This document shows, piece by piece, positions 15,761-21,985 of a stretch of 21,985 nucleotides of DNA (positions are counted from its first letter, which is position 1; the number at the start of each line of letters is the position of its first letter). Below the pieces are notes generated by a model. It was not told the DNA's origin. It saw only the letters and a program-made list of their open reading frames with translations, and did no database searches. Both the position numbers and the translations under genes were made by a program. The stretch is from CAYUCJ01 sp049282265 (GTDB lineage Bacteria; Desulfobacterota; DSM-4660; Desulfatiglandales; Desulfatiglandaceae): positions 1 to 21,985 of the forward strand of contig JBAPTR010000060.1 in assembly GCA_049282265.1 (NCBI GenBank), written 5' to 3'.

Positions 15761-16483
15761 ATGCAAATAACGGAAGGGGTTTATTTCATACCCGGACAGG
15801 ACGAAATGATTCCCGATTCCCATTCCTACGTGATCGGTCTGCCGTCCAGCAATGATCTCACCCTGATCGATCCCGGTCTCATGGGCAAAGGACAGTATAA
15901 GATTGATGCCATAAAGAACGACAACATTGATCCCTCCGCGATCAAACGGGTCATCATGACCCATACCCATCTGGACCATATCGGCTGCCTACCGGAGATC
16001 CTGGAATCCATCCCACAGGCCGAGCTCTGGGTCCACAGGGAGGAGGCCATGCCCCTGGAACAGGGGGATGAACGAGCGGTCTATGGGATAGACATGTTCC
16101 AGCAGATGTGTCAGGCCCAGTATGGCACCAAGCCTGGCCTCTTTCAATTTCAGGTGGACCGCAAACTGGAAGGCGGCGTAAGCCTTGAAATCGGCGGCAT
16201 GACCTGGGATGTAATCCACATCCCCGGGCATTCCAGCGGCAGCATCGCCCTCTACCATTCCGAAGACGGGATTCTCATTCCGGGTGACACCGTCTATGCC
16301 GATTACGCCATAGGGCGGTTTGACCTCCACGGGGCCAGCGGGTCCCAGCTCAGGGACTCCCTCAAGTCCCTGGCGGAGATGGACGTGAGCATTCTTCTTC
16401 CAGGGCACAACCGAATTATGAAGCAAGTCCCTGAAGGATATATCCGAGATACGGTACGGCAGTGGGAACCGTATCTTTCTTAG
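15761..16483 (+). CDS. Metallo-beta-lactamase-fold hydrolase
   Basis: A 240-residue cytoplasmic MBL-fold protein with a complete metal site: THTHLDH (His68, His70, Asp72, His73), the third-ligand motif IPGHSSGS, the bridging aspartate in PGDTVY, and the last histidine in LPGHN. It belongs to the broad glyoxalase-II-like group that hydrolyses thioesters, lactones or similar; the actual substrate cannot be told. The ATG at 15761 has AAGGAG (15745-15750); a GTG at 15731 would add ten residues, KLKRRIDK in character, and is less likely. It is followed 9 bases later by a thioesterase-like gene, so the pair probably acts on related thioester or acyl compounds. Confidence 0.88.
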   Translation: MQITEGVYFIPGQDEMIPDSHSYVIGLPSSNDLTLIDPGLMGKGQYKIDAIKNDNIDPSAIKRVIMTHTHLDHIGCLPEILESIPQAELWVHREEAMPLEQGDERAVYGIDMFQQMCQAQYGTKPGLFQFQVDRKLEGGVSLEIGGMTWDVIHIPGHSSGSIALYHSEDGILIPGDTVYADYAIGRFDLHGASGSQLRDSLKSLAEMDVSILLPGHNRIMKQVPEGYIRDTVRQWEPYLS

Positions 16484-16492
16484 AAACAGTGA

Positions 16493-16975
16493 ATGAAAGA
16501 AGAAAAAATGAAGAAATTCAATCCTGAGCACATCCGGGCCGTTGCGGCAACGGTCAATAACTGCCCCTATTTCAAACTCCTTTCCGCAGAGATCAAGTCC
16601 CTCGGGTGGGGCGAATCCCTCCTTGAGCTGGAAATTCAGAAGAAGCATTTGCAACCATACGGGCTCGTCCACGGCGGCGTCTGCGCCTCCATCATCGACG
16701 CGGCCGCCTTCTGGGCCGTCTATGCCGGCTTTGAAGATGTGGTGGGATTGACCACAGTGGAGATCAAGGTCAACTATCTATCCCCGATAAGTGAAGGACG
16801 TCTCATTGCAACGGGAAAATGCATCAAGGCGGGAAGGACCATTTGTCTGGCCGAGGCCTCCGTCCACGACGGCAAGGGGCGGCTCATAGCCCACGGGACC
16901 TCCACCTTGATGGTCCTGGAATCCATGAAGCTCGAAGGTCAAAAGGCTCTTCCGCCCAAGTTCACGGAGGGTTAG
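16493..16975 (+). CDS. PaaI-type hotdog-fold thioesterase
   Basis: A 160-residue hotdog protein of the PaaI/YbgC-like acyl-CoA thioesterase group. The active-site region is LVHGGVCASIIDAAAFWA, with the His60-Gly-Gly turn and Asp69 in the catalytic position. The strand VEIKVNYLSPISEGRLIATGKCIKAGRTICLAEASVHD is the standard hotdog core. The start is uncertain: ATG 16493 and the in-frame ATG 16508 are both possible and neither has a clean ribosome binding site. It is paired with the MBL hydrolase just upstream. Its stop overlaps, tail to tail, the stop of the livF remnant on the other strand. Confidence 0.88.
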   Translation: MKEEKMKKFNPEHIRAVAATVNNCPYFKLLSAEIKSLGWGESLLELEIQKKHLQPYGLVHGGVCASIIDAAAFWAVYAGFEDVVGLTTVEIKVNYLSPISEGRLIATGKCIKAGRTICLAEASVHDGKGRLIAHGTSTLMVLESMKLEGQKALPPKFTEG

Positions 16976-17307
16976 GTCAACCACCTCTTCCGTCTCTTAT
17001 AGTGCTTGACGTCTCGGTAGCTCTTTTTCCCGCCCACATCACTGAGGCCGAGGTAAAACTCCCTGACATCGGCGTTTTCCCTGAGCTTTTCCACCGTATC
17101 ATCCAGGACGATTAGACCATTTTCCATCACATATCCGTGATCCGCAATGCTAAGGGCCAGGCGGGCATTTTGCTCTACGAGAAGAATGCTGACACCCTCT
17201 TCCTTGTCGATCTGTTGAATGATCCTGAATATCTCAGCGACCAGGAGCGGGGAGAGACCCATGGAAGGCTCATCCAGGAGCATTAACTTGGGCGAAGACA
17301 TGAGGCC
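16972..17307 (-). pseudogene. livF: livF remnant: C-terminal part of branched-chain amino acid ABC ATPase
   Basis: Only about the last 110 residues of a LivF-type ATPase remain: GLMSSPKLMLLDEPSMGLSP (Walker B and D-loop), then SILLVEQNARLALSIADHGYVMENG (switch region) and the family C-terminus ENADVREFYLGLSD. The Walker A and signature halves are gone. Upstream it is joined in frame to the end of livH at about 17305-17314, so livM, livG and the first half of livF have been lost. The hybrid frame is open from 17484 to the TAA at 16972-16974. It cannot bind ATP normally. The C-terminal tail (SYRDVKHYKRRKRWL) looks complete, so the decay is by deletion and appears fairly recent. Confidence 0.88.
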
Positions 17308-18041
17308 CCGGCGGATCATCAGGATCGCCACCAGAATAAAAAAAGGGGCCACGGCCTCGGCGCCTCCCCCGACGAGGGGATCGATGTAGATTCCTGCCAG
17401 ATTTTCCAGGATACCGATGATCAGGCCACCCAATATGGCCCCGGCGATGCTGTCCAGGCCGCTCAGAATGATGACGGCAAGTACTTAAGCCCTATGTCCC
17501 CCATGTAGATGCTGATGCCGCCGATGATGGCCGCAATGGTGCCAAAGCTCCAGGAAAGCGCAAAAATCCATCTGACGCTGATGCCCATGGAAAGGGCGGC
17601 CTGCTGGTCGTTGGCCGTTGCCCGCATGGCCACTCCCGTTCGCGTGAATTTAAAGATCAATATGAAAACAATGCTCCCGATAATGGCAAAAATAAACCCC
17701 CAGAGCAGGCCCGAGGGGACTATGGCAAAATGGAGATCCAGGGGTTCGGGCGGAAATATTTCCGGGAAGGAGCGATAGTCCGAGGACCAGATGAGATGGG
17801 TGAGCCCTTGTAAAACAAAGGCCAGTCCGATGGTCACCATAATAACCGAGATGATGGGTTCACCTATGAGCTGTCTCAGGATGACCCTTTCAATGGCGAT
17901 GCCCAGCAGAAAGGCAAAGGCGAGGGTACCCAGGAAGGCGATCCAGAAAGGGGCGCCGGAACTGGTCAGGATGGTCAAACAGACAAAGGCCCCCAGAGTC
18001 ATGAAAGAACCGGTGGCAAGGTTCAGGATGCTGGTGGCCTA
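17308..18041 (-). pseudogene. livH: livH remnant: branched-chain amino acid ABC permease, truncated and frameshifted
   Basis: LivH-type inner-membrane permease sequence from ATSILNLATGSFMTLGAF (18038 and down) to ILVAILMIR (17311). Three lesions are visible. First, the N-terminal part is missing: a TAG (18041-18039) stands directly before ATSILN, and sequence further upstream no longer resembles LivH. Second, a one-base loss near 17475 shifts the frame after GLKYLP; the true frame would continue VIILSGLDSIAGAILGG, but the ribosome meets TGA at 17465-17463. Third, the 3' end is fused in frame to livF. The middle (MGDIGLK, WALSW-like helices, TGVAMRATANDQQAALSMGI) is well preserved. Function must be lost. 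Confidence 0.9.
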
Positions 18042-18538
18042 ATGTCTTCTCCCCGATACCGGGCAACTACCAGGTCTAGTATCAAGGCTCGCGTTAAAAC
18101 GACAGGGAAATCTATACTAGGATAATGATGACTTCCGTTACAAGGGGTGAAGATTGTTTGCGGTCTGAATGACATTCACAAACCAGCGGAGCCGAATTGT
18201 CAAACCCAAAGACCGGATCCGGCAGGTCATCGGTAAGAAAAGGGAGGGCCGATGCTTTTGGTTGTCCGCAGGAGGGAAATGATTTAGAGGCTTAAGGCGT
18301 AGGGCGTGAGGAGTGGAAAGTACGCACCCCTTGCATTTTTCGGTTCTTGTGAAAGGGCCAGCCCGGTTTTCTCACGGATCTTCGTCGTGAGATGGTGAAG
18401 ATGACCGCGGATACAAGGCGCGTGTGGGGAAATACCCGCAGGCATACTTGAAGAGTATGTCGAGGATGTTTTCCAAGCGCAACGAAGTAGACACGGACAA
18501 ATTCGCCATCTGAGTAGATTGTCCCTGAGAAATCCGAC
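18042..18538. other. Gene-free region next to the liv remnant
   Basis: Nearly 500 bases with no credible coding sequence on either strand. It begins at the broken 5' edge of the livH remnant. CTAGTAT (18076-18082) and ATACTAG (18114-18120) form a short inverted pair. CTCACG (18371-18376) and CGTGAG (18386-18391) form a small hairpin directly left of the large palindrome described separately. I see no transposase, integrase or tRNA that would explain the deletion. Confidence 0.5.
18391..18510. repeat. 120-base imperfect palindromic element
   Basis: The ends match as inverted repeats (GATGGTGAAG at 18391-18400 against ATTCGCCATC at 18501-18510, 8 of 9 outer bases pairing). The centre is a perfect hairpin, CATACT (18443-18448) TGAAG AGTATG (18454-18459). 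The two centres agree within one base (18450.5 and 18451), so the whole is one palindrome with diverged inner arms such as CAAGGCGCGTGT against CAAGCGCAACG. I recognise the general look of an intergenic repeat frequent in Desulfobacterota genomes, but could not check copy number. Confidence 0.7.
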
Positions 18539-19561
18539 CTAGCCTGTTTTCAGGAATTGCCGGGCGACTTCCCTGGCAATGAGGGGGGCGTTCCCACCTG
18601 CGCGGTTGTTGACGATCACAGTGACCCCCGTGTCCTGATTCACGGCCTCCTTCATGATCTCCACGGTGTGCCTGATCATGTCATCGCTCATCATGCCGTC
18701 CACCAATTTGTCAAAGGGGTGGGCCCGCGCATAGGCATCTTCATATCTCACCCCTCGGGGCGTCATGAGACGTATAATGCCTTTTCGGCCCGCGTTCAGA
18801 AATCTGCCGCCACCCATGGCGAACTGTTGCTTCAGAGAGGGCAGCCAAGTCCAGTGGGAGAGCACCTGCCCAACCCCGTGCCTTTCAAGTACCGCGAACA
18901 CCGGCTCGGCTAGATAGCTCTGGGTCCTCAATTCCACGTGAAAGAGATGGTCCCCGGGAAGGGAGGTGAAAAAGCTATCCAGGCGTTGAGCCTGCTCCCC
19001 CGCGGACACCCGCTCATCTTTTCGCTGATATTCCTGCTCAAGAATGATCCCGTCGAGCCAGGGGTCCAGGAGTTCCCGGACAGGCTCATAGAATCTTTTC
19101 ATCAAGCCGCTGACATTCAGGTAATTCTCATTATTGAGGAAGGTATTGCCCTTTCGTATTTTCCGGGCGAAAAAGATCTGCGGGGCCTTGAGAATCAGCC
19201 GGTCTTCCTTTTTCAGATGGTCCCTGTAGGTTCGGAGTGCGTGGAAACTGCCGGTGGGTGTGTCGTTCTCTCCAAGGAGGGGATTGTAAAAGGTGAAGTC
19301 CAGCTCCAGGGTGCGGAAGTGCTGAAAATACTCCCCCACGCTCTCCACCGGCAGGACCTCTTCAACAAAGCTCTTTCCTCCCACCCTCTTGATGCGTCTC
19401 TTGATGCGGTTGATGCAATTTTCTTTGGAGTAGATCTGTCCCATCCACCCGGCATAGCGGTCACTGGCTGTCCCCAGGGACACCAGGGGATGGAGATCGC
19501 GGAACCGAAAGGCCTCCGGATGGATGGTTTGTGCTTCGGACGGACCCTTCTCGGAAGCCAT
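18539..19561 (-). CDS. DUF72 (YecE-like) protein
   Basis: A 340-residue cytoplasmic protein of the DUF72 family, a TIM-barrel-like fold of unknown function. Family marks: LGTASDRYAGWMGQIYSKEN at the start of the barrel (near residue 29-48), YFQHFRTLELDFTFYNPL (near 78-95), LILKAPQIFFARKIRKG, LFHVELRTQSYL, and the terminal VIVNNRAGGNAPLIAREVA. It is longer than typical members (about 240-300 residues) because of a longer N-terminus and an insert before the LELDFTFY block. The ATG at 19561 lies 1 base after the stop of the Spy-like gene, so it is translationally coupled and probably the last gene of the sigma-factor operon. Only a weak AGAAG stands upstream. Confidence 0.85.
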   Translation of the reverse strand: MASEKGPSEAQTIHPEAFRFRDLHPLVSLGTASDRYAGWMGQIYSKENCINRIKRRIKRVGGKSFVEEVLPVESVGEYFQHFRTLELDFTFYNPLLGENDTPTGSFHALRTYRDHLKKEDRLILKAPQIFFARKIRKGNTFLNNENYLNVSGLMKRFYEPVRELLDPWLDGIILEQEYQRKDERVSAGEQAQRLDSFFTSLPGDHLFHVELRTQSYLAEPVFAVLERHGVGQVLSHWTWLPSLKQQFAMGGGRFLNAGRKGIIRLMTPRGVRYEDAYARAHPFDKLVDGMMSDDMIRHTVEIMKEAVNQDTGVTVIVNNRAGGNAPLIAREVARQFLKTG

Positions 19562-19562
19562 A

Positions 19563-20012
19563 TCACTTCTGGCGAGAACGTTTCATGGCCGTCCCCCTTT
19601 TTTGCTCCTGGAAGTTCCTATGCATCCTCTTCAGCCGGTCAAATCGCTCCGGACCAAGGATCCTCCTGACTCCCAACAAGAAATGGAAGCGTTCCTTGGA
19701 GAGATTTTCCCGTGCCCTCTCCAGTCTGTTATATTGGGCCCTCACAGCATCATCATTGACGGCTCCTTTATCGAGCAAGGTATCCAGGTCGAATTGCGCC
19801 CGTTCGACCTCACTTTTCAACCTGATCAAATTTCGTCGGCTTTCCGTAAAGAGGTCATCCAGATCATCCTTTTCGTCCTGCCTCAGATGAAGCTCTTTTG
19901 AAACCCCGGGGAGACGCCACCATCTCCCTGCAGCCTTTCCCTGTGCAGAAGCCAGCACAGGCAGGCATATCCAGGTCAGGGCCAAAATCCCTATGAGCAT
20001 TTTCCTCATCAT
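19563..20012 (-). CDS. Spy/CpxP-like periplasmic protein
   Basis: A 149-residue exported protein. The Sec signal is MRKMLIGILALTWICLPVLASAQG, cleaved after ASA. The mature part is all helical and charged: a first segment ELHLRQDEKDDLDDLFTESRRNLIRLKSEVERAQFDLDTLLDKG, a linker, and a second segment RARENLSKERFHFLLGVRRILGPERFDRLKRM. This two-hairpin pattern, with the VRRILGPERFDRL block in place of the LTxxQ box, matches the Spy/CpxP/CnrX-type group of periplasmic chaperones and metal sensors. The preferred start is 20012; 20009 is also possible, with AAGGGG upstream. It lies between the anti-sigma gene and the DUF72 gene. Inferred role: periplasmic sensor or chaperone that adjusts the anti-sigma factor. 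Confidence 0.78.
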   Translation of the reverse strand: MMRKMLIGILALTWICLPVLASAQGKAAGRWWRLPGVSKELHLRQDEKDDLDDLFTESRRNLIRLKSEVERAQFDLDTLLDKGAVNDDAVRAQYNRLERARENLSKERFHFLLGVRRILGPERFDRLKRMHRNFQEQKRGTAMKRSRQK

Positions 20013-20073
20013 TCTGTATTCATCCCCTTTCCCATCTCTTCTTTTCCGAACCCCATTCGTCTGGCAACGTTCA

Positions 20074-20607
20074 TCAGGCCGGAGATGGACTGTTTTCGCT
20101 TTCCTCCACCTGGGGGATGATAAAATCAAGCAGATTGTCATCCACCCGAGCATAGTCCTCTCCCGAAATCGCCCTGTCGGCCGCCGGCAGTGGGTTTTCC
20201 ACAAGATCATTGATTTCGGCCATAAATTGCCCGTCCCTTTGAATCTCCTCCTCCAAACCCGCCAACCGCCTTTCGGGCAAAATCTTGAAGAAGACGTTCC
20301 ATCCCAGAAAAAGGACCACCAGTAACGCGCAAGCGGCCGACGCCATCCGCCAGGAGTGGTATCCCGAGAACCACCCGAAACCCGGTTTCTTCGTCTCGGG
20401 AATCCTCACCCGTCTTCGGGGACTGGGCATGAATCCATGGGCCATGCTTCCCAGTGTTTCCATCTCCTGCTCAAAGGCACGCTTCTTTTCCTTACAGCCC
20501 GGGCATGTGGCCAGGTGTTCCAGTACTTCGGAAGGCAGCGCACTCACATCCACCATTGCCTGGATCAACTGGTCCTCATGAAGATGTTTTTTGAAATTGG
20601 TTTTCAT
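20074..20607 (-). CDS. Membrane-bound anti-sigma factor with zinc-finger domain
   Basis: A 177-residue inner-membrane regulator. The cytoplasmic N-terminus has the zinc-binding anti-sigma motif: His10, then His31-x3-Cys35-x2-Cys38 (HLATCPGC). One membrane helix spans about residues 87-110 (MASAACALLVVLFLGWNVFF). The C-terminal 65 residues are periplasmic, acidic and probably helical (LAGLEEEIQRDGQFMAEINDLVENPL). It would hold the ECF sigma factor inactive until an envelope signal arrives. Its ATG overlaps the sigma stop codon (ATGA at 20607-20604), the usual coupling for stoichiometric synthesis. The signal is unknown; the Spy-like product encoded next is a candidate partner. Confidence 0.9.
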   Translation of the reverse strand: MKTNFKKHLHEDQLIQAMVDVSALPSEVLEHLATCPGCKEKKRAFEQEMETLGSMAHGFMPSPRRRVRIPETKKPGFGWFSGYHSWRMASAACALLVVLFLGWNVFFKILPERRLAGLEEEIQRDGQFMAEINDLVENPLPAADRAISGEDYARVDDNLLDFIIPQVEESENSPSPA

Positions 20608-21236
20608 TGGATTTCACCACCCACCAGTTTGAGTATTCCCTTTTCTTTTCTGAATTTCTTCAAAGCCCGGTAAAGATGCGTTTTGACCGTGCTTTCCCCT
20701 TTTCCCAGGGATTCGGCAATTTCCCTCAGGGTCAACTGGTCTATGAATCGCATCGTAAAGACTTCTTTTTCGAGACGGGAGAGCTTCCCGAAAACCCCTC
20801 CCAGATGTCCCCAAAAATCTTTCCTCATCACATTCTTGAGAGGCTCCGGGTCGTCATATGCGTCATTGCTGTCTGCTCCTGGGATCTCCTCCCCGCTGGA
20901 TATCATAAAAAAGGAGCGCAGCCGTTTTTTCCTGTGGAAATCCCGAACGCGGTTTGCAGCAATTGAATAAAGCCATGAACGAAATCGATCAACCTCTCTC
21001 AATCTCCCGATGGACTTGAAGGCCTGGATGAATATATCCTGGGTCAGGTCTTCCGCATCCACCCTGGACCGTGTCCGGACATAGACCATACGGAAAATGG
21101 GCTCATGAAAGATCGATACCAGCTGATCGAATGCGGCCCTGTCCCCCTTGACGGCCCTCCTGACAAAAACTGTGTTCCGGGAGTCGGTGCCCGGATTTTC
21201 ATCAGCTACATGCGCTTTTCCCCTGTTCAGCTGCAT
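20604..21236 (-). CDS. ECF (RpoE-type) RNA polymerase sigma factor
   Basis: A 210-residue group 4 sigma factor. The sigma-2 region (about residues 35-103) includes FDQLVSIFHEPIFRMVYVR, DAEDLTQDIFIQAFKSI and FRSWLYSIAANRVRDFHRKKR, which melt and read the -10 element. The sigma-4 region (about 145-203) has LSRLEKEVFTMRFIDQLTLREIAESLG followed by GESTVKTHLYRALKKFRK, the helix-turn-helix for the -35. The linker (GEEIPGADSNDAYDDPEP) is longer than in minimal members. The start at 21236 is uncertain: AAAGG lies only 1 base before the ATG. First gene of a tight operon with its anti-sigma factor, so autoregulation is likely. Confidence 0.93.
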   Translation of the reverse strand: MQLNRGKAHVADENPGTDSRNTVFVRRAVKGDRAAFDQLVSIFHEPIFRMVYVRTRSRVDAEDLTQDIFIQAFKSIGRLREVDRFRSWLYSIAANRVRDFHRKKRLRSFFMISSGEEIPGADSNDAYDDPEPLKNVMRKDFWGHLGGVFGKLSRLEKEVFTMRFIDQLTLREIAESLGKGESTVKTHLYRALKKFRKEKGILKLVGGEIQ

Positions 21237-21280
21237 GCCTTTATCATACCAGTCGTTCGGGCACCTGTCTCACAGTTTTT

Positions 21281-21598
21281 TTACCTTGTCACGTCATTAT
21301 GCTTCAAGCGATAGATGCGATGACTGGCGCGGTCCTGCATCCTTTCAAGATGTACACGCTCATCAGGAGCCAGTTCCCCATCTCTAAAAGCCCTTCGCTT
21401 GGTTCGCTGTAGGCGGATTTGCTGTCGCTCAAGCATCCGTGTTTCTCCCCAGGTTAACTCACCGCTCCTCACGCCCTGATGAATCCTTTTCTGCTGTTGA
21501 ATCTGCCGGTTTTCCACTCTCGCGGCCAGTGCGGCATCACAAAAAACAAAAAGCAACACAACCATCCCGATTCCCAAAAAAACACTCATTTTCTTCAT
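21281..21598 (-). CDS. Small secreted repeat protein, function unknown
   Basis: A 105-residue protein with a clear signal peptide (MSVFLGIGMVVLLFVFCDAALA, cleaved before ARVENRQ). The mature 80 residues are very basic and helical and contain two copies of a unit of about 27 residues: RIHQGVRSGELTWGETRMLERQQIRLQR, then RAFRDGELAPDERVHLERMQDRASHRIYR, sharing the core (S/D)GEL..(G)E...LE..Q. I recognise the type as a small periplasmic protein common in Proteobacteria but know no function. AAGGAGG precedes the ATG at 21598. It lies 44 bases upstream of the sigma-factor gene on the same strand, so it may share a transcript or belong to its regulon. Confidence 0.75.
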   Translation of the reverse strand: MKKMSVFLGIGMVVLLFVFCDAALAARVENRQIQQQKRIHQGVRSGELTWGETRMLERQQIRLQRTKRRAFRDGELAPDERVHLERMQDRASHRIYRLKHNDVTR

Positions 21599-21799
21599 CC
21601 ATCAATCCTCCTTTATCATGCTTTTGACTCATATGACGGCTGGAAAATGGTTTTGGTTTACAAAAAAATGCCCCCCCTCTTCGCCTCTGCTTTTTCCATA
21701 AAAAGCGGGCACATGGGAAGGCATCCGTATCGATCTCTGGCTGCGGCAGTGATGACCAGTAAGGGGTGAACAATATCAGCCGCTATTCGGAAAGTTCCT

Positions 21800-21985
21800 T
21801 TACAGCCACTTTTTTTTCCTGAAATACGCCAGCATGACCCCCCCGATGACAATCATGACGAGCCAAACGGCAGGATATCCCCAGTTTGTGTCAAGTTCAG
21901 GCATGTGTTTGAAGTTCATCCCGTAAATGCCTGCAATAAAGGTCATGGGCATGAATATGGTCGCGATGATGGTCAGGACTTTCAT
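21800..21985 (-). CDS. corA: CorA-type magnesium/cobalt transporter, C-terminal end (5' part outside window)
   Basis: The last 61 residues of a CorA family channel for Mg2+ and other divalent ions. The pore helix KVLTIIATIFMPMTFIAGIYGMNF carries the diagnostic GMN signature, the short loop has an acidic MPELDTNWGY segment, and a second helix (AVWLVMIVIGGVMLAYF) leads to the positively charged end RKKKWL. The frame runs out of the window on the right, so the large cytoplasmic domain is not seen. The 200 bases between it and the next gene hold nothing I can support. Confidence 0.93.
   Translation of the reverse strand: MKVLTIIATIFMPMTFIAGIYGMNFKHMPELDTNWGYPAVWLVMIVIGGVMLAYFRKKKWL

Noticed and set aside
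16972..17433. A novel membrane-ATPase fusion protein
   Set aside because: The membrane part is only the tail of LivH and the ATPase part lacks Walker A and the signature motif, so it is better explained as deletion debris.
17463..18002. A complete 179-residue LivH-like permease gene
   Set aside because: It lacks the family N-terminus and its stop comes from a one-base frameshift; the rest of the permease continues in another frame.
21243..21272. TGAGAC and TATGAT (minus strand, 18 bases apart) as the promoter of the sigma-factor gene
   Set aside because: The -10 box would end only 6 bases before the chosen ATG, and an autoregulated ECF promoter would look different. Not strong enough to list as a feature.

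Overview
The window looks like chromosomal DNA of an anaerobic, formate-metabolising bacterium of the Desulfobacterota (the former Deltaproteobacteria, sulfate reducers and syntrophs). The main reasons are a selenocysteine-containing, Tat-exported formate dehydrogenase whose two subunits resemble the soluble periplasmic FdhAB of Desulfovibrio, and dispersed palindromic intergenic repeats of a kind I associate with that phylum. This assignment is an inference from protein character; no rRNA or tRNA gene is present.

Layout. Positions 2-658 hold the 3' two thirds of moaA (molybdopterin synthesis). After a 470-base gap comes a formate dehydrogenase cluster, all on the plus strand: fdhA (1129-4203, read through an in-frame UGA as selenocysteine), fdhB, a secreted thioredoxin-like protein, a secreted 1-Cys peroxiredoxin, and fdhE. 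A WHy-domain lipoprotein (minus strand) follows, then about 460 bases of nested inverted and direct repeats, a small acidic CxxC protein (minus) and a DMT-family exporter. Positions 10073-15625 are a complete peptide/nickel-type ABC importer (binding protein, two permeases, two ATPases), followed by a metallo-beta-lactamase-fold hydrolase and a hotdog thioesterase. Positions 16972-18041 (minus) are the wreck of a branched-chain amino acid transporter: a livH remnant with a frameshift and no 5' end, joined in frame to the end of livF. A 500-base stretch without genes follows and contains a 120-base imperfect palindrome. The right end, all on the minus strand, has an ECF sigma factor, a membrane anti-sigma factor, a Spy/CpxP-like periplasmic protein and a DUF72 protein in tight order. 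Upstream of these lie a small secreted repeat protein and the 3' end of corA.

How the genes work together. MoaA feeds the pterin cofactor needed by FdhA, and FdhE serves maturation. The most interesting point is the fdh cluster. FdhA keeps both cysteines (862 and 891) that correspond to the allosteric, oxygen-protective disulfide described for Desulfovibrio vulgaris FdhAB. The next two genes encode a periplasmic CPYC thiol protein and a periplasmic peroxiredoxin with a single cysteine that needs an outside reductant. A dedicated periplasmic redox-switch and peroxide-defence system for this dehydrogenase is a reasonable but untested hypothesis. The sigma / anti-sigma / Spy-like order resembles envelope-stress or metal-sensing modules.
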